A stretch of 64,000 nt of DNA from Mycobacterium sp. IS-1742 (lineage in GTDB: Bacteria; Actinomycetota; Actinomycetes; Mycobacteriales; Mycobacteriaceae): NCBI RefSeq assembly GCF_001500125.1, contig NZ_LQIV01000041.1, forward strand, positions 62,001-126,000, written 5' to 3'. Below, in pieces: positions 54,447 through 63,199 of the stretch. Position numbers and translations under genes: made by a program. Under the pieces are notes generated by a model, which saw only the letters and a program-made list of their open reading frames with translations, searched no databases and had not been told where the DNA came from. Each line of letters starts with the position of its first letter. Position 1 is the stretch's first letter.

Positions 54447-55841
54447 TCACGTGTGCGCGAGGTCGGGCCGCGTTGCGCGGTCGACCGCGGCGTCGCCGCT
54501 CGGGCGGCGCACGTACATGACCCAGGTGACCGCGGAGGCCACCACGTAGAACACCGCGAAGATCCAGAACGCGGCGGTGGCCGAACCGCTCGACAGGTAG
54601 GACTGCCGCAGCGCGAGGTTGATGCCCACCCCGCCGAGGGCGCCGACGGCGCCGGCGAACCCGATCAGCGCCCCGCTCATGGCGCGCGACCAGGCGGCCC
54701 GCTGCTCCTCGGGGGCGTCCAGGGAGCGACTGCGCGCCTCGAAGATCGACGGGATCATCTTGTACACCGAGCCGTTGCCGATCCCCGAGAGCAGGAACAG
54801 GGCGATGAAGCCGACGACGTAACCGATCATCGTGGCGGCGGTGGCCGCGCCCGGGCTGCCGTCGTCGAGGGTGCTGACGGTGACCAGGACCCCGGCCGCC
54901 AGGATCATGCCCGCGAACACCGCCAGGGTGACGCGGCCGCCGCCGATCCGGTCGGCCAGCTTCCCGCCGTAGACCCGTGACAGAGAACCGAGCAGCGGTC
55001 CGACGAACGCGATCTGCGCGGCGTGCAGCGACGCCTCCGCGGGGCTCTGCCCGCCGGCGGCGAAGTTGATCTGCAGCACCTGGCCGAATGCGAATGCGAA
55101 CCCGATGAACGAACCGAACGTGCCGATGTAGAGCAGCGAGATCACCCAGGTATCCCGCACGCGCAGAATGTCTTTCATCGCGGTGAAGTCGATCTTGTGC
55201 TGTTCGAGGTTGTCCATGTACAGCGCCGCGCCGATACCGGCGACGGCCAGGGCCACCAGGTAGACCGCGCACACCCAGTACGGCTGCCGGTTGCCCGCGG
55301 TGGCGATGACGAGCAGGCCGACCAGCTGGATCATCGGCACCCCGATGTTGCCGCCACCCGCGTTGAGGCCCAGCGCCCAGCCCTTGAGGCGCTGCGGATA
55401 GAAGGCGTTGATGTTCGTCATCGACGAGGCGAAGTTGCCGCCACCGAAGCCGGCCAACGCCGCGCATACCAGGTAGGGCCACAGTGGGAGACCGGGATTG
55501 GCGAGCAACACCATGGTGCCCACTGTCGGGATCAGCAGCACGAACGCCGAGAACACCGTCCAGTTGCGTCCGCCGAACCGGGCCGTGGCCAGCGTGTAGG
55601 GGATCCGCAGGCAGGCCCCGACGAGGGTGGCGGTGGCGCCGAGCAGGAACTTGTCGCCCGCGGAGAACCCGTAGACGGCCTCGGGCATGAACAGCACCAT
55701 GACCGACCAGATGGACCAGACGGAGAAGCCGATGTGCTCGGCGGCCACCGACCAGATGAGGTTGCGGCGGGCGATGTACTTGTTTCCGGCCTCCCAGGCG
55801 GCCGTGTCCTCGGGATCCCAGTCGGTGATGCGGTGCGACAT
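54447..55841 (-). CDS. narK: Nitrate/nitrite transporter NarK (NarK3/Rv0261c type)
   Basis: A 464-residue NNP-family MFS transporter with 12 predicted helices; M. tuberculosis NarK3 is 469. The two nitrate-signature motifs are visible: GFGGGNFASSMTNINAFYP (helix 5) and GAVGALGGVGINLAL (helix 11). It should import nitrate or exchange it for nitrite, feeding NirBD. ATG 55841 is the natural start. It lies in the nitrate-sirohaem block and ends at a strong terminator. Confidence 0.93.
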   Translation of the reverse strand: MSHRITDWDPEDTAAWEAGNKYIARRNLIWSVAAEHIGFSVWSIWSVMVLFMPEAVYGFSAGDKFLLGATATLVGACLRIPYTLATARFGGRNWTVFSAFVLLIPTVGTMVLLANPGLPLWPYLVCAALAGFGGGNFASSMTNINAFYPQRLKGWALGLNAGGGNIGVPMIQLVGLLVIATAGNRQPYWVCAVYLVALAVAGIGAALYMDNLEQHKIDFTAMKDILRVRDTWVISLLYIGTFGSFIGFAFAFGQVLQINFAAGGQSPAEASLHAAQIAFVGPLLGSLSRVYGGKLADRIGGGRVTLAVFAGMILAAGVLVTVSTLDDGSPGAATAATMIGYVVGFIALFLLSGIGNGSVYKMIPSIFEARSRSLDAPEEQRAAWSRAMSGALIGFAGAVGALGGVGINLALRQSYLSSGSATAAFWIFAVFYVVASAVTWVMYVRRPSGDAAVDRATRPDLAHT

Positions 55842-55936
55842 GGCGGCAACGGTAGGAAGGTTTCGTTACCCCGACGCTGCAGGCGATGACCCCGCCGTGA
55901 AATTCCGCTCACCTCGGTCGGCGCAGCGGTGTGAGA

Positions 55937-56488
55937 TCACCAGACGTCGCCGTGGCGCCAGTCGCAGGTCAGTTCGGCGGTGGGGTCGAGCTCCGTGCCC
56001 CCGAGGGCCGCGCGGACCGGGTAGACGAACACCGACCCGTCGTCGTCGGGGGTGTGCACGCGCCCGTGCGGGGACAGGACCGACGTCGGCCCCCGCCACG
56101 GCGTCCATCCCCTGGCGCGGTACATCGGCTGGGCCATGGTCGACGTCGCGAGCGCGCCGAGTTGATAGGCGCCGCGCACCACCTGTTCGCAGGCGTCCAT
56201 CACGGCGCTGCCGAGACCCTGCCTGCGCCAGTCCTCGCGCACGGCCACGGCCTCGATGTATCCGCAGCGCAGTGCGGCGTCGCCGTGGAGCAGCCGGCGC
56301 TGCACCACCGCGGCGTGGGCGATCAGCGCCCCGTGACTGCAGATCAGCGCGTGCATCCCGCCGAGCGCGTGCTCCCAGTCGTCGTCGGTGAAGTCACCGC
56401 CGAAGGCGTCGGTGACCATCCGGCGAGCGCCTTCGCGGGTCTCGTTGTCGAGATCCGCGGTGTGCACCAGCCGCGCGGTGTGGATCAC
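55937..56488 (-). CDS. aac: Aminoglycoside 2'-N-acetyltransferase AAC(2')
   Basis: A 183-residue GNAT enzyme close in length and sequence pattern to AAC(2')-Ic of M. tuberculosis (Rv0262c, 181). Strong words are IHTARLVHTADLDNETREG, DDDWEHALGGMHALI, the acetyl-CoA loop REDWRRQGLGSAVMDA, VRGAYQLGALATS and the end TCDWRHGDVW. Chromosomal copies are normal in mycobacteria and acetylate the 2'-amino group of gentamicin-type drugs; the natural role may be in the cell envelope. GTG 56488 matches the family N-terminus; the frame is open upstream. Confidence 0.9.
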   Translation of the reverse strand: MIHTARLVHTADLDNETREGARRMVTDAFGGDFTDDDWEHALGGMHALICSHGALIAHAAVVQRRLLHGDAALRCGYIEAVAVREDWRRQGLGSAVMDACEQVVRGAYQLGALATSTMAQPMYRARGWTPWRGPTSVLSPHGRVHTPDDDGSVFVYPVRAALGGTELDPTAELTCDWRHGDVW

Positions 56489-56570
56489 CCCGTGAGCGCG
56501 ACCCTCGTGGACCAGCTGCGGCAGCACACCTCGGTTGTACCAGCGCGCCGCCGCCGCCACAACGGCCCGG

Positions 56571-57499
56571 TCACGTGATCGACCAGAACTCGAGCAGCGT
56601 CCGTATGGTCGCCGTCAGCGGCAGCGGTTGGTCCAGCATCGGATGATGCCCTGCCTCCGCCAGTTCGACGAAGGGTCCGCGCAGCTGCAGGATGTCGCGG
56701 ATCCGTTCGGCCATCGGCGGGGGCACGAGGCCGTTCTCGCACCGCAGATATCCCACCCGGCAGGGGACTCGGGTGAAGGTGTCCTCGACGATCTCCCGTT
56801 CGGCCGGGGTCTGCTCGAGCAGCTCGCCCCCGAAGATCTCGGGGTCGAACTTCCACACCCACCCGGTGTCGGTGTGACGGACGGACTGCCTGGCGATGTG
56901 GTCGGCGATGTAGGGCAGCGTCACGTCCTGTGCCGGAACCGCTTTGAAGCGCGCGAGGATCTCCTTCTCCGTGCGGTAGCCCGGACTGTCCCGCCTGCGG
57001 CTGCGCAGCCGGTTCTCCTCGGGAGCGCGTTCGCGCAGGGGCGAGTCGACGACCAGCATGCTGTCGATCTGCGTGCCGTACCGGGTGGCCGCGGCGGCGG
57101 TCACCCAGCGCCGCCCATGCTGTGGCCGACGATGGTCGGCCGCGCCGACGATCCCGAGACCTGCGCCGCGGCGAGCACCTCCCGTGCCCAGACGGACACC
57201 GCGTAGCTCGCCCGGGTGCCGCTGTCGCCGTGGCCGCTCAGGTCGGGCGCGACCACCGTGTGGGTGCGGGTGAAGAACGGCGCGATGTGATCCCACCACC
57301 CGGAGTGGGCGCCGCCACCGTGGACGAGGACCAGCGGCGGTTTTCCCGGCTCTCCCCACGAGCGCACCCGGATGGGGCAGCCTTCGACCTCGATCGTGTG
57401 ATGGTGTGGCTGCTGGCTCAACGCCGTCGTGAACCAGTCCGGCACGGCCGTCGACGGAGACGAGAGCGAGGACTCTCCGCGGCGGAACAGGCGATTCAC
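56571..57499 (-). pseudogene. Alpha/beta hydrolase split by a frameshift at the nucleophile elbow
   Basis: Two overlapping reading frames make one alpha/beta hydrolase. The 5' part (57499 down to ~57110) carries PPLVLVHGGGAHSGWWDH, VVAPDLSGHGDSG and VGHSMGG, then ends at TGA. The 3' part resumes in another frame as WVTAAAATRYGTQIDSMLVVDSP and runs to AGHHPMLDQPL with the C-terminal His, ending at 56571. A one-base insertion or two-base deletion within GGCGGCGCTGGG (about 57106-57117, minus strand) restores one ~310-residue enzyme. The loss falls right after the catalytic Ser. It may be a true mutation or a sequencing error in a GC run. GTG start; substrate unknown. Confidence 0.8.
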
Positions 57500-57521
57500 C
57501 TCGCCATTCTGCAACAACTCC

Positions 57522-58400
57522 CTACGCGAAGGGTTTCCGCGGCCGTGACCAGTGCAGCCGCACGGTCTGGCCCGGGCGGGCCTGCGAGGCCCTGTCGATG
57601 TCGTCGTCGACCACGACACCGATCACCGGATATCCGCCGGTGACCGGATGGTCCGGACCGAGGATGACCGGCAATCCGTTGGGCGGCACCTGGATCGCCC
57701 CGCGCGTGGCGCCTTCGCTGGGCAGCTGCCGGTCGGACCACCGGTAGTCCAGCGGCATGCCGACCAACCGCGTACCGACCCGGTCGCTGCGGGTGGTGAC
57801 CTGCCAGTTGGTGCGCACCAGGATGTCCGGGTCGACGAACCAGTCGTCGCGCGGACCGGGCACCACCATGAGCTCGAGGACGTCGTCGTCGAGCGCCGCC
57901 ACGGGCGCCTGGTCGAGTTCGGGGAAGTCCTCGGTGTGGTGGCCGACGGGCAGCACGTCACCGGGTTTGAGCGGTTGCGGTCCGATCGCCGACATCACGT
58001 CGTAGCTGCGTGACCCGAGCACCGGCGCCACGTCGAACCCGCCCCGCACCGCCAGGTAGCTGCGCAGGCCGGAGTACGGAACCCCCAGCGAGATCACGTC
58101 GCCGTCGTGGGCGTAGTGGATGCTGTTGGTGCCGAACGGCTTTCCGTTGACAGCTGGGTCCGCGTCCGCGCCGGTCACGGCGACCGCGACGTCACCGCCC
58201 CGGACGCGGGCGGTGAAGCCACCGAACATCACCTCGACCGTCGCCCGGTCACCGGGGTTGGCGACCAGCCGGTTGGCCAGCGCGTGGGCGCGGCGGTCGG
58301 CCGCGCCCGAGCGGGTGACGCCCATGTGCGCGAGCCCCGGCCGGCCTAGGTCTTCGACCAGCGCGAGCGGGCCCGTCTTGAGAACCTCCAGAGTCGTCAT
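57522..58400 (-). CDS. pxpC: Biotin-dependent carboxyltransferase/5-oxoprolinase subunit PxpC-like (Rv0263c homologue)
   Basis: A 292-residue AHS2/KipA-type protein. Start motif TTLEVLKTGPLALVEDLGRPG, GVTRSGAADRRAHALANRLV, and the C-terminal NGLPVILGPDHPVTGGYPVIG are typical. With PxpB and PxpA it forms an ATP-dependent 5-oxoprolinase; alone, the fold is shared with urea-carboxylase-like enzymes. ATG 58400 follows GAGGAGGCG. It lies 27 bases downstream of pxpB on the same strand. Confidence 0.88.
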   Translation of the reverse strand: MTTLEVLKTGPLALVEDLGRPGLAHMGVTRSGAADRRAHALANRLVANPGDRATVEVMFGGFTARVRGGDVAVAVTGADADPAVNGKPFGTNSIHYAHDGDVISLGVPYSGLRSYLAVRGGFDVAPVLGSRSYDVMSAIGPQPLKPGDVLPVGHHTEDFPELDQAPVAALDDDVLELMVVPGPRDDWFVDPDILVRTNWQVTTRSDRVGTRLVGMPLDYRWSDRQLPSEGATRGAIQVPPNGLPVILGPDHPVTGGYPVIGVVVDDDIDRASQARPGQTVRLHWSRPRKPFA

Positions 58401-58427
58401 CGTCGCCTCCTCATCCGACCGTGCTCA

Positions 58428-59090
58428 TCAGACGCTGCGGAACTCGACCCACATGCCCGGGGTGAGTAGCGCGGGGTTCTCGCGGTCGACGTCCCACAGC
58501 GTGGCGTCGGTGTGTCCGATCAACTGCCACCCGCCGGGCGATTCGCGCGGATACACCCCGCTGTACTCGCCGGCGAGCCCGACCGAACCGGCGGGCACCT
58601 TCGTACGCGGTTCGGCACGGCGCGGGACGTGCAGCCGTTCGTCACCGCCGACGAGGTAGGCGAATCCCGGTGCGAAACCCCCGAATCCGACCCGCCACCA
58701 CGTGCCGGTGTGGGCGGCCACCACCTGTTCGGCCGTCAGCCCGGTCAGGCGGGCGACGTCGTCGAGGTCGGCGCCGTCGTAGACGACATCGATCACGGCG
58801 TCGGCGCGGTCCGGTGGGTTCGCGGACTCCGCCACCGCGCCGCGATCGACGCGCAGGGCGGCCAGCCGTTGCCGGGTAGGCGCCTGGTATCGCGGGCCGT
58901 CGACTTTGACCAGGACGGTGCGGGAGGCGGGCACGATATCGATGACGCCGGGCAGTCCGGCCTCGCGGACGGCGTCGGTCCACACCAATACTTCGGCGGT
59001 GCTGCCGAACTCGAGGAGCAGTGCCCGGTCGCCGTAGTCGAGCACTCTGGCCAGAACCATCGAGTCCATCACATCCGGTGCTGCGGTCAT
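58428..59090 (-). CDS. pxpB: 5-oxoprolinase subunit PxpB-like (KipI family, Rv0264c homologue)
   Basis: A 220-residue AHS1/KipI-type protein. RVLDYGDRALLLEFGS at the N-terminus and GFAPGFAYLVGGDERLHVPRR with GSVGLAGEYSGVYPRESPGGWQLIG in the C-terminal half are family hallmarks. ATG 59090 is preferred to a TTG two codons upstream. It is the first gene of a pair with pxpC. No pxpA (LamB/YcsF) gene is in the window; M. tuberculosis likewise has the pair Rv0264c-Rv0263c. Confidence 0.88.
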   Translation of the reverse strand: MTAAPDVMDSMVLARVLDYGDRALLLEFGSTAEVLVWTDAVREAGLPGVIDIVPASRTVLVKVDGPRYQAPTRQRLAALRVDRGAVAESANPPDRADAVIDVVYDGADLDDVARLTGLTAEQVVAAHTGTWWRVGFGGFAPGFAYLVGGDERLHVPRRAEPRTKVPAGSVGLAGEYSGVYPRESPGGWQLIGHTDATLWDVDRENPALLTPGMWVEFRSV

Positions 59091-59163
59091 ACCCAAAGCT
59101 ACCGCTGGGTAACGTCGGCGTCCGCTGACTGAGAAGGTTTCCCAGAGGTGTTTTAGGAAGCGC

Positions 59164-59844
59164 TCAGACCGCGGGTTCGTACGTGGGTTCGCGACGCTTG
59201 ATGGTGGCGATCACCCGGTAGGTCACCGGCAGCATCGCCGCCTCGATCACGGTCTTGTAGACCCAGCCGAGTGCCGCGTAGACGGCGAACGAGCCCATGT
59301 TGCCGAAGCCGATGATCGGTGCGGCGATCGCGCAGAAGACGAGGGTGTCGGCGAACTGACCCACCACGGTCGACCCGAGCAACCGCGCCCACAGGTGCTG
59401 TTCCTTGGTGCGCTGTTTGATCCGGACGACCACCCAGGCGTTGACCAGCTGACCGACCAGGAAGCCGGACAGCCCCGCGACGGCGAGCCCGGTGATCGCC
59501 GCGACGGTGGTGGCGAGCGCCTCCTGGTTCGCGTAGTCCGGCGCGCCGGGCAGGTGCACGGTCGTCCACAGCACGAGGACGGCGAGCGCCTGCATGGCGA
59601 ACCCGATGAACACCGCCCGCCGCGCGGCGCGGAAACCGTAGACCTCGCTGAGCACGTCACCGATCACGTAGGTGAGGGGGAAGACCAGGAAGCCGCCGTC
59701 GGTGAGCAGCGGCCCGAACGCCACCCCCTTGGTGGCCGCGACGTTGGAGATCAGCACCAGGCCGGTGAACACGGCGACCAGCGTGGGGTAGTAGGCCGAA
59801 CCGATGGTCGCGGAACCGCGGTGAGCTGTCGGCGCGACGGTCAT
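59164..59844 (-). CDS. VUT/YhhQ-family membrane transporter (predicted queuosine-precursor type)
   Basis: A 226-residue protein with about six helices. The family signature FPLTYVIGDVLSEVYGFRAARR is near residue 70, and PGAPDYANQEAL with LVGQLVNAWVVVRIKQRTKEQHLW follows. E. coli YhhQ imports preQ0/preQ1. ATG 59844 is taken; a GTG two codons upstream is possible. It is 12 bases from the Rv0265c-like gene upstream, so the two may be co-transcribed. Mycobacteria are not known to make queuosine, so the substrate is uncertain. Confidence 0.85.
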   Translation of the reverse strand: MTVAPTAHRGSATIGSAYYPTLVAVFTGLVLISNVAATKGVAFGPLLTDGGFLVFPLTYVIGDVLSEVYGFRAARRAVFIGFAMQALAVLVLWTTVHLPGAPDYANQEALATTVAAITGLAVAGLSGFLVGQLVNAWVVVRIKQRTKEQHLWARLLGSTVVGQFADTLVFCAIAAPIIGFGNMGSFAVYAALGWVYKTVIEAAMLPVTYRVIATIKRREPTYEPAV

Positions 59845-59856
59845 CGGCACATTGTG

Positions 59857-60822
59857 TCAGGCCAGGATCTGCGCCAGCAGCGGCGGCAGCCGGTCGGCGA
59901 CCAGCGGATAGGACAGCGGTGAGGCGAAAGCGATCGCTCCGGCGAGTTCCTTGTCGGTGAAGATGGTGCGCCCACCCGCGACGGCCTTCAGTCCCGCGAT
60001 GGCCGGGTCGGCGAGCAGCGCGCCCTGTTCCTGTTCGTTCTCGGTCGTCCAGATGAGGACGTCGGCGGCGTCGAGCACCGCGGCCATCCGGTCGCGTGGG
60101 ATCAGCGGGCCGCCCGGGTCGGCGACGGTGAACCCCATCTGGGTGAGGAAGTCGGTGCGCCAACCGGGCGGCACGGCCTGGACGCTGTCGCGGTGGAGCG
60201 GGCCGCGCACCAGCAGGGCCTTCTTGCCGGCGAACTGCGGATTGGCCGATGCCGCGGTGGTGAACCTCTCGTCGACGCGGGCGATGAGCGCCGCCATCTC
60301 GTCGGCCTTGAACACCGCCTGGCCGATGATCGTCGCCTGGTCCTTCCACGGCCCGAAGAACGCGGCGGACCCGCTCTGCGCCACGGTCGGCGCGATCTCC
60401 GACAGCGTCGTGTAGGTGTCGGCGTCCAGACCGGCGTTGGTGGCGACGATCAGGTCGGGGTTCAGCGCGCGAATCGCCTCGATCTGGATACCGTCGCCGA
60501 GGCTGAGCACAGTCGGCTGCGCGGGCCCGAGTTGGCTTCGCGCCCAGGGCCATACGCCGTACGGCTCGCCGCCGAACCAATCGGTGACGGCGATCGGGAC
60601 GACCCCGACGGCCAGCAGGTCGTCCTGTTCGGTGAGCCCGGCGCTGACGACCCGGGTCGGCGGCCCGGGGATGCGGGTCTCGCCGAATGCGTGGGCGACG
60701 GTGACGGAGCCGTCCTTGGCGACGGTGCCCGTCTCGTCGCCGCCGCAGCCGGCGAGCGCGGTCGAACCGGCGAGCGTGGCGGTCATGGCCAGGAATGTGC
60801 GCCGCGACCAGGCAGATGACAC
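59857..60822 (-). CDS. Siderophore/iron ABC-transport substrate-binding lipoprotein (Rv0265c homologue)
   Basis: A 321-residue class III periplasmic-binding protein (FecB/FepB type). The N-terminus combines a twin-arginine motif SRRTFLAM with lipobox ALAGC, so it should leave by Tat and be anchored by a lipid at Cys26. The two lobes are joined by a long helix; PTRVVSAGLTEQDDLLAVGV, EAIRALNPDLIVATN and DRMAAVLDAADVLIWTTENE are typical. No permease or ATPase gene is adjacent, as in M. tuberculosis. GTG start. Ligand likely an iron chelate, by family only. Confidence 0.88.
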   Translation of the reverse strand: MSSAWSRRTFLAMTATLAGSTALAGCGGDETGTVAKDGSVTVAHAFGETRIPGPPTRVVSAGLTEQDDLLAVGVVPIAVTDWFGGEPYGVWPWARSQLGPAQPTVLSLGDGIQIEAIRALNPDLIVATNAGLDADTYTTLSEIAPTVAQSGSAAFFGPWKDQATIIGQAVFKADEMAALIARVDERFTTAASANPQFAGKKALLVRGPLHRDSVQAVPPGWRTDFLTQMGFTVADPGGPLIPRDRMAAVLDAADVLIWTTENEQEQGALLADPAIAGLKAVAGGRTIFTDKELAGAIAFASPLSYPLVADRLPPLLAQILA

Positions 60823-60838
60823 GCGGCGAGCGTAACCG

Positions 60839-61942
60839 CTAACCCACCTCGAAGCCGCTGAACAACACGAGCGCGAGACCGAGTGCCACCACGATGTTGA
60901 CGACGGTGGCCGAAGCGAACACCGCGACCGGGCGCCAACCCGCCTCGCGCAGGCCGCGCAGGGAGAACTCCAGTCCGATCGCGACGAACGCGAAAATCAG
61001 GAACCACGTCCGCAGGTCGTTGACCGTGGTGATGGTGGCCTTGTCGCCGCCCCACTGCAGGTACAGGGTGCCGATGATCGACGCGGCGATGAAGCCCAGC
61101 ACGAATTTGGGGAACCGAGCCCAGAACTGCCCGACGGTCGGCCTGGCCGACTCAGCGCTGCGGCGTTCCACCTTGAGGGCGAAGTACGCGGTCAGCGCGA
61201 TCGCGACGATGCCGATCAGCGCGTTCTGCGTGGTCTTGACGATGGTGGCGATCTGCAGGGCGTCCTCACCGGCGAGCGCCCCGGAGGCGGCGACGGCGGC
61301 GGTGGTGTCGATGTTGCCGCCGATCCACGCGCCGGCCACGGCATCGGGCAGGCCGAACACCCGGGCCAGCCAGGGCAGCAGGAAGATCGAGGGCAGCGCG
61401 AAGGCGATGACCAACGACGCGGCGTAGGCCAGCTGCTCACGCTTGGCCTGAACCGCCCCTGCCGCGGCGATGGCCGCACTCACCCCGCAGATGGACACCG
61501 CCGAGGCGAGCAGCGCGCGCAGTTTGTCCTCGAGTCCGAGGCGGCCGCCGAGCCACCAGGTGAACCCGAAGACGATGGAGATCAGCAGCAGCGCCTGCAC
61601 GATCGCCGGTCCGGCCGCGGTGACGAGGACCTTGAGGTTGATCGACGCGCCGAGCAGCACCAGCCCGGTCTTGATGAAGAACTCGGTGCGAAAGCCGCCC
61701 GCCAGGGCGTCACGCAACGCGAGGCGGCTCAGCACCACGTTGCCCAACAGGCCCAAAGCGATGGCGTAGACCGGGAATTCGATGGATTTCGCGACGCCCT
61801 CGAAGGACGTGCCATCGGCCCACCGGGGCACCTGGGATTCGAGGAAGCGGGTGGCCGCGCCGAGCGCCAGCACGACCGCCACCCCGGCGACGGCGTACCC
61901 GATCCCGCTCGAGCGGCGCTCTTCGGTGGTCTGCTCGGTCAC
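60839..61942 (-). CDS. YeiH-family putative sulfate exporter (UPF0324)
   Basis: A 367-residue membrane protein with about ten helices. Family motifs: KTGLVLLGASINLKVL, CGVSAAIAAAGAVQAK, GAWIGGNIDTTAAVAASGAL and VKTTQNALIG. Members are annotated as sulfate or sulfur-compound exporters, without firm proof. GTG 61942 overlaps by GTGA the stop of a 29-residue upstream membrane peptide, so the two are translationally coupled. The frame is open far upstream but loses membrane-protein character. Confidence 0.88.
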   Translation of the reverse strand: MTEQTTEERRSSGIGYAVAGVAVVLALGAATRFLESQVPRWADGTSFEGVAKSIEFPVYAIALGLLGNVVLSRLALRDALAGGFRTEFFIKTGLVLLGASINLKVLVTAAGPAIVQALLLISIVFGFTWWLGGRLGLEDKLRALLASAVSICGVSAAIAAAGAVQAKREQLAYAASLVIAFALPSIFLLPWLARVFGLPDAVAGAWIGGNIDTTAAVAASGALAGEDALQIATIVKTTQNALIGIVAIALTAYFALKVERRSAESARPTVGQFWARFPKFVLGFIAASIIGTLYLQWGGDKATITTVNDLRTWFLIFAFVAIGLEFSLRGLREAGWRPVAVFASATVVNIVVALGLALVLFSGFEVG

Positions 61943-62028
61943 GGGATCACGCTGCCCGGGATGGCGCCGACGAGCACGAGCGCGAGCAGGGTGAGGCCGA
62001 CGATCACGGCCAGCCAATCCTCGTTCAT
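61939..62028 (-). CDS. 29-residue membrane peptide coupled to the YeiH-family gene
   Basis: ATG 62028 opens a 30-codon frame. The peptide begins MNEDWLAVIVG, has one continuous hydrophobic helix (residues 6-24) and ends GSVIP. Its TGA overlaps the GTG of the transporter (GTGA). Small peptides starting with an acidic MNED-type end followed by one helix occur beside YeiH transporters in other actinobacteria, as I recall. It may be a transporter subunit or a translational coupler. No close ribosome-binding site was seen. Confidence 0.65.
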   Translation of the reverse strand: MNEDWLAVIVGLTLLALVLVGAIPGSVIP

Positions 62029-62091
62029 GGGTGCGCAACGTACCGGCGCCCGCAGGTGCGGGCACCGGTTGCGCTCAGCGTGAGGCCAAAG

Positions 62092-62889
62092 TCAGGAGTG
62101 GGCGAGCTTCTTGTTGACCAGCCTGGTCAGCCAGGCCGGCGAGAAGCGGGCGCCGGTGGCGAGCACCTTGGACTGCGCACCGACGGGGAAGTGCACCTGG
62201 TGCAGCGCGCGGCGCAGCGCCGGGGGTTCGACGGCGGCGACGATGGCATCGGCGATGTCCTGGGCGGTCAGTCGGATGCCCAGGGAGTCGGTGGTGCCGG
62301 TCTTGATGTCGTCGGTCATCGCCGTCTGGACGTACAGCGGCCACATCGCGATCACCCGGATGCCATACCGGCTCCACTCCAGGTCGAGGGCCTCGGTGAT
62401 ACCGCGGACGAAGAACTTGGTGGCGCTGTAGTTGGCGAGTTCGGCCTGACCGTAGATCGCGCTGGCCGAGGCGAGGTTGACGACGACCGCCCCGGGGGTG
62501 TTGCGCAGGTGGGGGAACGCGGCGTACAGACCGTTGACCACCCCCTTGGCGTTGATGTCGATCTCCTTGAGGTGCCCGGTGAGGTCGAGTTCCTCGAATC
62601 GGCCGGCCCGCAGGATCCCGGCGTTGTTGATCAGGACGTCGAGGCGGCCACCGGTGGCCTGGGTGAACTCCTCGATGCGTCGGCTCATCTCGTCGCTGTC
62701 GGTGACGTCGAGGTGACCGGTGAGGACGGTGGTCTGCACCCGGTCCAGTTCTTCGGTGAGCGTCTTGAGTCCGACCTCGTCGATGTCGAACGCTCCGACG
62801 GTGTAGCCCTTACGGGCGAAGGCGATCGCGGTCTTGCGGCCGATGCCGGCGGCGGCGCCGGTGATGAACACGGTTTTCGGGGTGCGCAT
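62092..62889 (-). CDS. Short-chain dehydrogenase/reductase
   Basis: A 265-residue classical SDR using NAD(P)H. Cofactor motif TVFITGAAAGIGRKTA (residues 7-22), NNAG at about 88, catalytic Ser in NLASASAIYG and YSATK with the Tyr-Lys pair. Asp at the end of strand 2 (VGAFDID) favours NAD(H). The C-terminal helix ends in a basic tail (LTRLVNKKLAHS). The substrate is unknown. ATG 62889. Confidence 0.88.
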   Translation of the reverse strand: MRTPKTVFITGAAAGIGRKTAIAFARKGYTVGAFDIDEVGLKTLTEELDRVQTTVLTGHLDVTDSDEMSRRIEEFTQATGGRLDVLINNAGILRAGRFEELDLTGHLKEIDINAKGVVNGLYAAFPHLRNTPGAVVVNLASASAIYGQAELANYSATKFFVRGITEALDLEWSRYGIRVIAMWPLYVQTAMTDDIKTGTTDSLGIRLTAQDIADAIVAAVEPPALRRALHQVHFPVGAQSKVLATGARFSPAWLTRLVNKKLAHS

Positions 62890-63199
62890 AAGACATAGTC
62901 ACCCATCCGCGGGTTTCGCAAACGTGATCGGGCCGCAGCAAACGAGACCGTAATAGGTGTTGGAATATCCAACCACGTCATTATTTGCGGGTATTCCTGC
63001 GACGGACGCGTCGCATGTGCCTGCTGTGACGGGCGTGACGGAGCTGATATGGCCAATGAGCCACGAATGGCCTGGAACTCCCCCTCGCGGCGCTAGGGAG
63101 AACGACCGCTCGGGAGAGCCCCAGGCCTGCGCCCAGGCTACGCTCAGAATTCGCTGGAGGACAGATTTCCGGGAATCCGTCATCGCGGAATCACGGAAC
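62890..63199. other. 310-base intergenic region without a confident gene
   Basis: This stretch is less GC-rich than its surroundings. It contains a palindrome GTTGG-AATAT-CCAAC at 62959-62973 that could be an operator for the SDR gene. A 94-codon minus-strand frame (62899-63183) is open but has no ribosome-binding site and no recognisable domain, so I do not call it as a gene. Confidence 0.5.

Noticed and set aside
55919..55933. GTGAGATCAC near the aac 3' end as a CRP site
   Set aside because: The half-sites are separated by only two bases, not six, and lie at the 3' end of the gene.
62899..63183. Possible 94-residue minus-strand gene
   Set aside because: No ribosome-binding site, no domain, and codon use unlike neighbouring genes; left as intergenic.
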